Assembly (NCBI GenBank): GCA_038503065.1
Contig: JBCAMK010000003.1
Location: 3,162,001 to 3,226,000, forward strand
Length of the DNA stretch: 64,000 nt
From: Paragyromitra xinjiangensis
Lineage: Eukaryota > Ascomycota > Pezizomycetes > Pezizales > Discinaceae
Reading direction: 5' to 3'
The notes beneath the pieces are model-generated. The model saw only the letters and a list, made by a program, of their open reading frames with translations. It searched no databases and was not told the origin of the DNA. The position numbers and the translations under genes were made by a program. This document shows positions 47,173-58,565 of the stretch, piece by piece. The number at the start of each line of letters is the position of its first letter. The first letter of the stretch is position 1.

Positions 47173-49434
47173 GAGAGCTATTTAGATAGGGGCCGTATGC
47201 CCACCTCTACCAAGCAAGCAATCAAGCCTTCTATTCCTCCCTACGTGCCCCAATATTACAACATTACCCGGGCTTTCTTTACTTTAAAGTCAACGCGGGT
47301 CCCTTTCAATCGCCCATCTTAATAACTCTAGGCTCTGCCTTCTTCGCGCAACCACCAGAGTCGTGACAGGTTATATTCTATTTCAAGCAGCTCACGTGTC
47401 TGCTCGTCGGGTGCCTATGACGCAGTTCAATGCACAAATTAGGTCGATCGCGCAGCTCACCAGTCGGGGCCACGACACACAGTAGTACCCCTGACGTACC
47501 TTATTATTTAGTAAATTTGACCCGGCACTAGCTAGTAAATCATGCATTGAAATACACATACACAAAAAGCAACAAATAAAGTTAGTCCAAACTGTATTAG
47601 CGTCTCTATATACTACTCTTATGCTCATACCTTTGGTCCCCGTGGCCAGCGATACTTACATGCACTTAGGTCTCATCTACTAGCACCGAGCTAAATTTCA
47701 CTGCATCCAATGATAATCCCTGCAGTATCCTGAGTATGCTCATGCAAAAACAACAAACCTTCATTACTAGGGAGAGATGTTTTACTGCGCGACTAGAACG
47801 TCCAGTTCTGCCAGCGTACTAGTATGAGTACTTCGTAGCCGTGGCATCTAAATACCGAATGGGACTCGGAGTGGAGATCAGGAATCAGATGTCTTAAACC
47901 CAGGTGCCAACAGCAACCAAAATGGAACATACCGCCGAAGCTCAGCTCAAAAAAGCTCCCTAGCACCAGGATGACGCGAAATCTTTGATCATAAAAGCAT
48001 TTCTAGGAAAAGAAAAAAAGCTACGTTCTTGAATACGATTGGAAAACTCCATCGGATCTTTTCCTACACTACAAGATCGCCCGAAAGAAGCAAATATTCA
48101 GCCAACGAGCAGGCAGGCTGAGAGATCATCACGAGAACTTTTTCCCTAAGTAATTATCAAAAAAACGAGAGGGTTGATAACTTCTGGTCTTGCGTATAAA
48201 TACTACTTTTCGCTCCCATCCCTAACACTCAGTCATCAAACCTCCCTCCGCTTCCATCTCTATCACGACTCATTCCCACAACTACTTCTCAAGTACTTGA
48301 AAAAAAATCAAAAAGCGAAGTTTGAGGCTGGGAGATTAAATCTTAGTCCCCTCAATTGCCGATATATATGTAGAATTTTCCCTTAGCCCCTGGCCGTCAA
48401 TTCGATTCTCTTAATTCTCCAAGATCTTGATGCGCGATCCGATTGTTGTTCATAGATTGTCACTCGCCTGATGCATGAGCTGCAGTGAAGTAATAAGGTG
48501 AGATATTCGTTGCTTCTGTGGAAGGCTTGATATATTGGATGGAGAAGAAAGAAACGAAGAAGAGGCAGAAAGCCTCTGTATATATACAAGTAATCAACCA
48601 ATCAGAGCTCTTCCACCATATACCTTGCCGGTCAGCGCCTCCAGGCCCAAAGCAGCCTGCGAATAAGCCCAATATACTGAATAGCCGCTTGAATAATTGA
48701 CAGCCAAAGAAGACCAAATCAGCAAGGAATAGTAAGAAACCTGAATAGTAGAAAAGCCTACGTATGCTATAGAAGCCTACGCAGGTGGAGAAAAGAATAG
48801 AGCCAAATGAATAGAGAAAGGCCGGAAGCGGCACGAAAGGAAGTAAATATCCAACATGCAGCTATTGGAAAGAACAGTCTCTTTCTTAACTACCTAGTTG
48901 CAAAAGAGTGCTCACTATATACCAGCTCCGCTATCAACAGAAAGCCCCATACCTAGAGTTCGTAATTTCGCTATACGCTATGCGCTAGTAAGCCCTGGAT
49001 ATTGTCCGGAAGCACAAGATTTAAAACGCCAAGCACTAAATAGAGAATAGAGAAACCATATCAGATAACCATGTTTAAACAGCAGCTATTGGAAGTGGCT
49101 TCCTTTATGTCTGCCGCCTTAGGGGGGAGATAGTTTGGAGTGGGCCTAGGAACGAAATAGTAGGAACTCACAAGATGGACCCAAGAGCATGTACAGGGAA
49201 ACTAATACCTTCTTACCCATGCATGCTCTCAGGTTGATGTAGGCACCAGCCTAGTCTATCATCCCCTGGCCAGAGAAGTTAGCATCACACTTTTAGAGGG
49301 GCTAGGATAATTCAAGTATGAAGACCTCCTACGTGATCTCGTACTGAAACATAGAATTATCTTGGGGGGCGAGCCCTAGTTATCATTTAGTTTACCGTCT
49401 TTTATTCGAAACGTACATCCTATATGCTTGGGTA

Positions 49435-49914
49435 TAGTGATGTCCACGAGCTGAGCCAGCTCGAGCCTTGGGCTCGAACAGCACGAGCCAAAGAACCCAA
49501 GAGCCGAGCCTGTTCGAGCCTCAATTTTAGAAGCTCGAGCTTTGGGCTCGAGTCTTGACTAATCATATATAGATTGGGTGGGTTGGTGGTGAGGCTTTGG
49601 AACTGCTATGGGAATAAACCTGATACAGAGGAGGAACCTTAGTTGTATTGCTGCGTCTTTTGTTTCTCTTATTTGTATATATTACATCATGACACTAGTA
49701 AGGGGATTCAACCTACAAAATTTTAACATTGCTCACATACAGTCACTCCCTCCCGGGCCCGCTCAAGTCCCCCGGGCCCCAATGCCCCTCCGGGCTCGAG
49801 CCTGGGCTCGAGCCTAACTACTTAACTCGAACACCGCGAGCCCTAATAGCCACGAGCCGAGCCAGCTCGAGCTCTTTCCCGGGCTCGTCTCGAACAGGCT
49901 CGTGGACATCACTA
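49435..49914. mobile_element. Non-autonomous hAT-like element (MITE)
   Basis: Perfect 17-bp terminal inverted repeats TAGTGATGTCCACGAGC at 49435-49451 and 49898-49914. Both ends continue into many copies of GGCTCGAGC / GAGCC motifs in both orientations, as in the subterminal regions of hAT transposons. The octamer CTTGGGTA directly precedes the element (49427-49434) and recurs 5 bp beyond its right end (49920-49927), consistent with an 8-bp target duplication plus a small imprecision at the right border. There is no transposase frame in the 480 bp. The terminal sequence resembles known hAT ends; the assignment is inference. Confidence 0.78.
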
Positions 49915-50251
49915 CCCAACTTGGGTATAGACGCTCGCCATCCGGCAGCCCCCTGCCAACATTGGGAAATCGATTGATCTGATGTAACAACAGTCACATA
50001 TGATCTTCCTGGAGACTTCTATCCAAGGCCACAAATTTATATCGGTCCTCCGCTCACCATTACCACTACTCCTTTCATTATCTGTGTCAGGAGGTTCTCC
50101 CAATTTACCAGCGGAATCACGTATGTGAAGGGTAGATACCAGACTTCTGAAGAGGGAATGTTTGTGGGAAGAAGAATCACTGGGGCGATATCTCGGCCAA
50201 ATCAGACTTCTCCTTAGGCTACCCTAAAAGACAATTCAAACATCGCTCTCT

Positions 50252-50311
50252 AGCTATTGCTGCTATTACTAGTGTTACTATTACCGCTACTACTGCTACT
50301 ACTACTACTAC
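50252..50311. repeat. Trinucleotide microsatellite (CTA/CTG/TTA)n
   Basis: Imperfect run of CTA-type triplets ending in (CTA)n at 50283-50311, directly visible. Confidence 0.85.
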
Positions 50312-50959
50312 GGTAATCAGTGCTCCAGGAAATTGTAACAGTACATAAGTTGGTATATCGATAGGAGCGAAAAGGGCCTTTCACTAAAAGAGAAGGAAAT
50401 GCTTGGTAAGCTTTGGCCACCTCCGGCTGGGTCGACCCTAACGTATTATTATACGAGCATCGCATCATATCGTACAGTGGTCGGTAATTATACGGGGATC
50501 TTAGCTCCCGAGCTTAATTATCCTTTTTGGCGATACACCTCATTATTATGGCCTAGTAGCCGAATTCCCTATTATCAATCTGGTATGATGGCTGTCGACT
50601 GGCCTCTGGAAGGGTTTCACAAATTCGCTGGCTAATGGCTTTATGCATATAAGTGGTACCATAGAGTCTTATGACTTATAAAGTCCAGGACCGAATTAAA
50701 TAACCACTCTATAATTTAAGTAGCTTTTTACTACATATATTTATTGTACACAGTGCTCCTGGATACCAGCCTAAGGAGCAGCAGACCAAAGCTAATCACT
50801 AGATAATCTATGCTAGGTACAAGGATACCAATAAAAGAAAAGAAAAGCACATTTGCATACCTCCGAATAAGAAATTCATTGCCAAACAAAAGACCCCAAA
50901 CACCACCTTCGTATTTTAACAATTTCAAGAAATATATGTTCAAGCTATGATAAAGCACA

Positions 50960-52315
50960 TCACAAATGCTTCCACCCGTTATCAGCAAGTATTTGCATTT
51001 CATCGATCAAACAGTCCTTTCCAATCTCTCTTCCCCCCCATTTCCCTAACTCCAAGTCTACTTTCTTATTCCTCCACGGCAACCCTGCGATTAGTGTTCC
51101 GGTTCTTATGAATAATCCAAACACAATATCCCTCGTGGAGGGCCACGATTTTGCCGCCTTGTAGGCGGGTTCCCGATAGCCAACTCGAATCTGCGGATTC
51201 AAGAAAACACCATGATCTGCCGAAAGCGGGTTATCGTAGTGAATGAGACAGCATTCACTACCTTCAAGATGATGCATGGCGAGGGTATCCGGTATTCCGC
51301 GGAAGCGAAGAGACTGCGGGGGAAGAAATGGCTTGGGGTTGAATGATACTGTGACGTCTGTACATTAGCATCCCATGATGCGTTTCACGATCCTATCCTT
51401 TGATCGAGAGGTTATAACACACCCATTCCGTTCCAACACGATTTCACAGGAACCGGCTCCCCACGAATTAACGAGCGTCGAGACTGGCCGGTGCCAAAAT
51501 AAGGATATTCTAAGCTGGCCGCCGGGCGGCCCATCGAATCACGTAGTGCGAACGTGTCGTAGAATTGGTGGGGTACAGAAAAATCCAAAGCGCATGCAGC
51601 AGCGTAGTGGCCAGAACGCGTTTGCATCAACTTAATGGCATCCTCTGGCTGTATTCACCGAATGGATGGGTTTCCTCCCTTGATCAGCTTATGATCCAAC
51701 TGAGAGTTATCTTCCTTTCGGAAAGAGAAATAAAGTAATCACCCAGCGCAAGAACTATACCGTAAAAATGACGTCGTTTAGAAATAGTATCTTGTCGAAA
51801 GAGTGTGTGCCATTATTCACCTCCGACCACTCTAGCGGCTCCAGCACGATATTCCGTAGCCTAGCAAGGTACGGTATTCTCCGGAGTTCCTTCTTCCCGC
51901 TCTTCGTCTTTATCCACCCCTCCTCCGCGGGCGTCTTCGCTACCTCGTCTGCATGTGTGGTGTCATCCAATATGACGGTTCTCGCAACCCCTAGCTCCTC
52001 TAGTCGTTGGTCAAGCTCCCATAATGCATCTTTTGTGTCATCCCAACTCCCGCTCTCGTACAGCGAGAAGTACACATTCTCCGGACCGAGCTTCGTGATA
52101 AGCCCTACTACTGCATCAGCCCAGTGAGAGCGAAGTATTCTACCAGAGTTCCAGTGATTGCTGGCTATGAAGACGCGACCTGGTAGGACATCGGAGTTCT
52201 CGAGGGCTTGCGGGTCCGGAGAGGAGTCGAGACGGGATAGCAGGTCCCAGGTTGCAAACAAGAGAAGGATAAGAGCTATCAAAGCTCGTCGAGATCGTCG
52301 AAGGTATGCGGGCAT
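50960..52315 (-). CDS. CAP59-like glycosyltransferase (putative mannosyltransferase)
   Basis: Type II membrane protein of the fungal CAP59/CMT1 mannosyltransferase family, acting in the secretory pathway on glycans or cell-wall polymers; acceptor unknown. Exons: 52315..51761, 51648..51423, 51357..50960 (392 aa, phases 0 and 1). The open frame runs to 52375 but only reaches a GTG there; ATG at 52315 gives a short basic cytosolic tail followed by a signal anchor (ALIALILLLFATWDLL, about 11-27). The catalytic part has VFIASNHWNSGRILRSHWA, PENVYFSLYESGSWDDTKDA, DKILFLNDVIFTPEDAIKLM (across intron 1), TRSGHYAAACALDFSVPHQF, YDTFALRDS and LIRGEPVPVKSCWNGMDVTV (across intron 2). It ends in LIDEMQILADNGWKHL. 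Confidence 0.88.
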
Positions 52316-53506
52316 CTGAAAGAAAGAAAGCGGTGGATAATTAGCCCCTGGAAGGTTCAACTCATTCCAAGTCACGTTCTAGGTGCTCCATGGTCATGTG
52401 ACTTAAGTCGGCGTTTCCCGCCACGCGGCCGTAGTAAGCTACACTACTAGGGCTACACGTCGTTAAGGACAGTAGATACATGTACCTGTATTCATAAACA
52501 AAGTTTCCTTGAGTTGGTGGGCTACAAAATCAATCATGCAGCTCCTCCCTAATTCTCCAAGACAGAAAAATATATTACATTTTTCCTGAGCTACATCCCC
52601 ATGGTATTCTTGGGGTAGTAAATCAAAAATAATGCCAGTATCTGCATTTCCAGATTTGCCAAGTGTGATACTTCCCACTCAATCGCCAGTATGGCGTATG
52701 AAAGTAAGACAGATGTGGGCTCAAATTGCTTTTGGCTGGTCGAACAGGCGTAGAATGTGACGTAGAACAGATAATGGCTATTCGTAGACAAAAGAGGACA
52801 ACTAACACGAAGATAGGGCTTGACGGCCGTTGGGCAAAACAGACATGCAGTCAATAGTTCATGGGATGCTGTGCATAAATGTTGGCCGCCTGAACCGGAA
52901 CTGCACGATCACTCGGCCTGTTGTTTCAACCCACAGCCTAGCCCAACACCCCCCACCCCCCAACACTCACTCAACGCAGACTACCCCAGCAACTTGCATA
53001 CTCTTAAGTAAAGAGCATTTTGATGGCCTTACACGGAATACTATTCTCCAAACTCACTTTTCGTGCCCATGCCCCGCAAATAGAATAATGGCTAGGAGTA
53101 ACAGAGGAAACACTAATCTTCAAAACACGGAAGGTGGAACTGTGAAATTGCGAGATTGAGATGCATTTCGTGAGATGAAACTACCATTACGCGCTGCACT
53201 GCCGCGTCCAGTGATGTTTTCGCCAGCATTCCCCCGAACAAATCCTCTGTAGCCCGTTGCCCAGTATCAACCCTAACCTATATGACCTACTCAGCAGAAA
53301 ACAGGAAAATCGTACGCCATCAGAAGTACAAAAATATATAGGAAATAACAGCCAAAAATGCGGCAAAAAGTCAAGTCGACTCGAGAAAAGACCAGAGTGA
53401 AAATAGTAGAACAAATCAAATTAAACGGTTTAAGGAGAGACAGAAATTAAAAATTCAAAAAGAAATCACAAATTCACACTTCCTCCAAGAAAAATACTAC
53501 ATTAAA
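52316..53506. other. Intergenic spacer
   Basis: Promoter side of the mannosyltransferase, with a TACATGTA site at 52477 about 160 bp upstream of its start codon, and 3' region of the tricalbin gene. C-rich run at about 52937-52970. No gene supported. Confidence 0.5.
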
Positions 53507-56500
53507 TTACGCCGGACTCTTCGTTTTCAACAAACCCCTTCTGTTGTTCTTAGGCGAAGCATTGCTCACCATATCCGCGCTCTTGAAGCTCGTCCTCAAT
53601 GTAACTTTGCCATGCGCGCCAACCTGCACAACTGTATCTCCACCACTGCCAGTATCATCAACCACGAACAGTCCTTCGCCCAACTCCTCGTCTCCGCGGA
53701 TAAGGTGATTATCCTTTGCGAAAACCTTGAACTGTTGATCTGCCGTGCATTGGAACTTGAACTCCTCGTCCCAGCTCAACTCGCCTGAACTAGATTTGAC
53801 CGACTTGCTCTTGTGGAGATCTTTAGTCTTGTCTGCGGTCTTAAATCGGAGTTGAACGTTTGCACTTGGAGGGAAACCAGTTGCACTGACGATTCTGACG
53901 GTTGCAATTCCTGGGTCGGCACTTCCGCTAGCGGCGGCTCCTGGCGCCGACAAAGTGCTGGATACGCTCCTGCTTCGGCTGTGTGGGCTTCCTCCTGCAT
54001 TTGCAGTGCTGGGTGGGCTCAACTGGGTACGTCTAGCAGTTCTCCCACCATCATCCGCAGTACTAGGGGGGGTTATTTTCCCATCAGCCTGAGGAGCAGC
54101 GGCGGACTCGCTCGCGGCTGCTAGACTAGCACCGCCATTTACAGCTGGCCTGACACTGGGATCCTCCATTAAAATTTCCTCTTCTGAACTGCCGTTCGAA
54201 TCTTTCTTGGCACGACCAAATGTGTTTTTCTTCAGGAAAGAAGCACCCTTGGTGATACCTCCAGCGGCAAAACCACCAACTTTGAGTGGAGCCCCCGCAA
54301 CACCGGTAACGATCTTGCCAGGTGTAGCGAAAGTGCCATGGAAAGTAGACGAACCCTGTCGTGATCTGACGACATAATCCGCCCTAAATAAGATGCGGAG
54401 GCGGATTTCACCATATTTTCCTTCTTGTCCTTGCTTGCCAACCAAATTGAGAACGATGGTCTTCGGCTCGAAAGGTACCAAGTTCGTCAAGTCGATTTGG
54501 CCCTTACACAAGAAATCGGCCTATTTTTTATCAGCAAAAGTTACTCAGAAAGACTAATCAGGACACAAACCTTGCTGCCCAAATCCCAATCGAAGACCTC
54601 AACCATGAAGTTCGCAGCGGTTCGCGATGCTACCTTAGTCTCAAAAACCTCGTTCCACGAAGGATGCAGAGTCTTCTTCTGGACCTTGGTCTTGTGGACC
54701 TCTTTACCATCAAGTTCGAAGACACAGAAAGGATCACTTTTACCGTTCCTATCCGCAGATGGGAGATTCGCAGCATCGAGGATGTCCACGCGCACGGTAC
54801 CCATGTTGTTGATACTCTCGCTGGGATCAAGGGTCATCATGACAGGAATATACTTCAGGCTAATCTTAATTTTGCTGACCTCTCCATTCTTATCCCTAAG
54901 AGACAAAACGGTGGGATTGTTCTAATACCAAATATCAGCTATGTTAATCACAGCAGGAAGCTCGACAAAACAAACTTACCAAAGACTGCTTGAGTGTTTC
55001 AAGAGTAGCGCCAGTCAATTTCGCAAGAACATCATCGCCACTCTCGTCCAAGTCTTTTCCGTGCTCCCTTAGGCGAATCGTGACCTTTGAGAACTCTAAT
55101 TCCCTAACAAAGGCATCACCGACTATTGATCATTAGCAAACGCCCTAATTCAACTCAGATCTCACAAACTTACTCTCATCAATTTTGACGTTCTTTGCCT
55201 TTATCCTGGTTGTCGAATAGGCAGGATACAACATATCGTCCATGAGAACTTCAACATAGCAATCCTTGTGTGTCAGCTGTGCATCAATGATCCTGAAGAT
55301 CATCAACCCGGAATCTGTCTAATAGTCAGAAATAGCTCTCTTAGTCATGATACCCAGAGGTAATACCGTATTTCATCAGTTCCTCAGGCGTTAGTTTGAT
55401 CTTTGGTGGCTTCCTGTCATCCTTTTCGCTTCCTGTCGGAGTTGGTGGGATAATCGTGTTCTCTTCGATATTGGCTTTCTCCTTCTCGTTCTCAAGAGCA
55501 ATAGGGTCCGGGTTATCGCCCTTGAGTGCTGCCGCCTCTTCATGTACCCTCTTCTTTTCGGCATCAATCTCCTCCTGCAGTTTCTTTTCTTCCTCTTCCT
55601 CTTCAGGATCGGCGATATTCAAACAAGGATAGAAAGCACACGTGTAGTTCAAAGTTCCCTTCTCGGAACCCTTGTCATCCTTCAGCCCCTTGATCTGGTT
55701 GATCTTCTCGCTATTCTCCAAGAACAACCCATCGGGGCCCTCCTTAACATATAAACCAGTCTCAAAATCAATGCGACCAAGAGAACGATCTTTGCCAACT
55801 TTCTCCTGATCCATAACTTCCAGTCTGACTTTCTCTTTGGCAGAATGCACAGGCACGTACAACACCTCGTCCCAGTCCGGATTCAAATCATTGAAAAACG
55901 TAACGGATCTACCCTTCTCAATACCTCCCAAAAGAACACGAACATATGCGTCGGATTTGCCCATAGTTTCCATGTTTCTGAGGTTCCTGCCGTTCAAAAA
56001 GTGTAATCTCATCACACCGATAGGAGTCTGATAGCCTCCAGTTCCCGTAACGCCCTTAATGGCCACAGGCTTCCATTGAGCGGTCATCTTTACACGGCCA
56101 GTCTTGACACCAGCAAGGTTGAACCAATCACTTCCTTTCTTCATTAGCTCAAGCATCTCGTCCAATTTAATTTGGTAGCTTCCCACTTCTGGGTCAGCGG
56201 CTAAATCACGATCGTCCTTGATGACAACACCCAGTTTACAAGCCTTGCGATTTGTAACGAGGATTTCGTGAGAATCCTCCCAGATAGGGTTGTTGGTACG
56301 TTTCATGATCTTTGACGTATGAACCGGTTTTCCGTTAATTAGCTGAACAGCATAGGGAGAAAGTTGACCAATTAAACTCTTGCTGGGGTCCAAATCCTTC
56401 GCTTGGGAGATAGTGTACCGCAGAATACCAGCGTTGCTTTCTGGAGCAGGCTCCTTGGTGCCATCGTCCAGTATACGTCCTTCTAAAACTGGGAAGAACC

Positions 56501-58565
56501 TAACATCGCACGAAACCTGACCCTTTTCCTTCCCATTGCTCTTCACGGGGATGGTGATATTCTCTTGTTCCGGGTTTTCCTGCAGTGAGTCCAGGGCGAA
56601 TGTAGCGACTCCTAGTTCCTTGTCCTTGCGGAATTCGTTGTAGTCGAATAACCCCAAAGTCAAAGCGTCGTTGAAATTCGAAATGATAACAAATTTGGTC
56701 TCATTCCATCTAGGATTTGTGCTCTCCTTGACAATCTTGGTACGGCCAACTTCGGTCCGGCCATTGATGGAGAAAATTGTGTATGGGTCGGGAGTGCCGC
56801 TAAATTTGTCGGGATTCTTGAGGCCATGGGCATTATGAATAGTAACAGCGAGTACACCAATTGCAGTATCGACTGGGGCACCGCCGAGCATTTTCGCGAC
56901 CTCGACAGTAAAAACATTAGGATCATAGAGCATAGGGCCAAGAACACCGTGGATCTGTTCCTGGATAAAGGTGCTCAAGCCAGGCAAGAACCCAATATCG
57001 ATACCGAAAGTGTCACCACCAAGAGGCTTTAGGACATAGTCAAACTTTGGCCTCCCCAGGAAGCAGACATCGACTTTCTCGATCTGAAACACCAAACGTC
57101 AGCTCTGGGCCTTCTAGACCCGCGGGTGGGTTCTTACATGAGGAAAGTTGATCTGAAGCTTCATCTTAATTTTCATAGTTCCCTCGAATGCCATGTCCTG
57201 GACAATAATTGGAATACCCTTGCTGGCAATACCCTTCCCGACACGGACTTCTAGGACGATTTTACTATTCATCTATTAGTAAAGTTTGGAATGGAATAGC
57301 GGGAATTTAGTAGCGCTTACGGGTTGACCTTATTCTTGAGCTGTCGGCTTGTCAAATCAGAGGTATCATTTGGTGTAAAGCTGAATTTCCAGTCCATTTC
57401 TACAATATCGTCTTCCGTCTTAGGGTATGATTTAACAAATTCAACCCTTGGCGGTTTAGTTCCAAGGGTAAAAGTGGTTAGTTTGATCGAGTCCAAAAAC
57501 GCCGGAGTTGATCCAGCCAAAACTTGATCAACCGTGTTGACGATTGTCGCGGCGAGGACAGGTTGGTAGATAGGCCAAAATTTGACAGTGAAAGAATTGA
57601 TCCATTCAAGCGATTCGACATCAGTATCCAGTCTTTGTTTTGCAAATTCGCGATTCAAGTCGTCTCTAACATTGCGACGAACGCGTTTCATTGAAGTCCG
57701 GTAGTATGTCGCGCAGCATGCCATTATAATCATAATCCAGCCAAGCCCACCACCGATAAGGGTCAAAAACCAAGTAGCAAGGGACGTGAACAAAATGATA
57801 CCCGCATTATGATACCAATCTTGGTCACAAAATCGTCAGAATCCCATTCAACACCCAGAGCCACTCAAACTCACCTCCGAAAAACTTGTCGTCCAGATTC
57901 GCTTCCACAAGTGTTTGGTGATTCTCAGCAATAGCGTCATCGATACCTAAGGCATCATTTAAGCTCCCAAATCGGGGAGTCCACCCAGTGCGATCCCACT
58001 CCCCATCGCCAGCTTTGGGGAATCCATTGACCATTCCTGGGGGTTTCGGTGCAGCAGAGGATGTAGGAGTATGCGCTATTGACCCATTTGTCCCATTTGT
58101 TGCCTTTGTAGTTTTTAAGGCGCCATTCGTTCCGTTCGTACCCTATATATACCATTGAAGCGTTAGTTAACTTATATATGCTACTTTGTCCGCCGTATAA
58201 TCGACAGAAGTCACTCCAAGAGAACTTACAATGTCTGTTGTAAGAACGGGCACAGCTGGTTTAACAGATGGCAAGCTGAGTCCCGCAGGAATAGCCTATT
58301 CGACAAAAGAAGCTCAGTTAGCTCAAACAAACTAAACCACCACCACTGCCCAAAGATCGACAGCATGGTTTGATAACCCCCCACCCGAGCTTTCATAACA
58401 TACCTTTCTCACCTCAGCAACCTTCTGAGCAGGAGTTGCGTTTGGGTCGAATTCAAACACCTCGGCTCCCCTTTCTCTCGCGTTTTGTGCAACCTCGTGT
58501 TCCGTTGCCCTGGCCTTTTCCACCTTTTCAGCGGCAGAGCCTGGCGGAGAAGCAGTGTCCGCCAT
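53507..58565 (-). CDS. Tricalbin / extended-synaptotagmin-like C2 protein
   Basis: ER protein that tethers ER to plasma membrane and transfers lipids. Ten exons: 58565..58404, 58295..58230, 58142..57875, 57819..57321, 57264..57138, 57083..55367, 55314..55174, 55122..54980, 54921..54571, 54520..53507 (1495 aa; every phase agrees). A cytosolic N-terminus (1-165) precedes a hydrophobic hairpin at about 172-206 (IILFTSLATWFLTLIGGG, then WIMIIMACCATYY). The SMP lipid-transfer domain follows at about 215-440 (LEWINSFTVKFWPIYQPVL). Five C2 domains start near residues 452, 590, 735, 1080 and 1355, for example LAVTIHNAHGLKNPD, LRYTISQAKDLDPS, MRLHFLNGRNLRNM, VRVDILDAANLPSADRNG and VRIVSATGFPPSANV. Some keep the Asp loops (SDPFCVFELDG) and probably bind calcium; the last lacks most of them. 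Between C2-3 and C2-4 lies an acidic coiled-coil-like stretch. Confidence 0.94.

Larger units (their letters stand above)
46830..50959. other. Intergenic region with transposon relics
   Basis: Four kilobases without a supported gene. It contains an octamer tandem repeat (47145-47172), AT-rich sequence with directly repeated AAGCCTACG (48757-48785), a possible degraded reading frame (about 48850-49110), a 480-bp hAT-like element (49435-49914) and a trinucleotide microsatellite (50252-50311). The first part is the 3' region of the GHITM-like gene, the last the 3' region of the mannosyltransferase. Confidence 0.6.
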
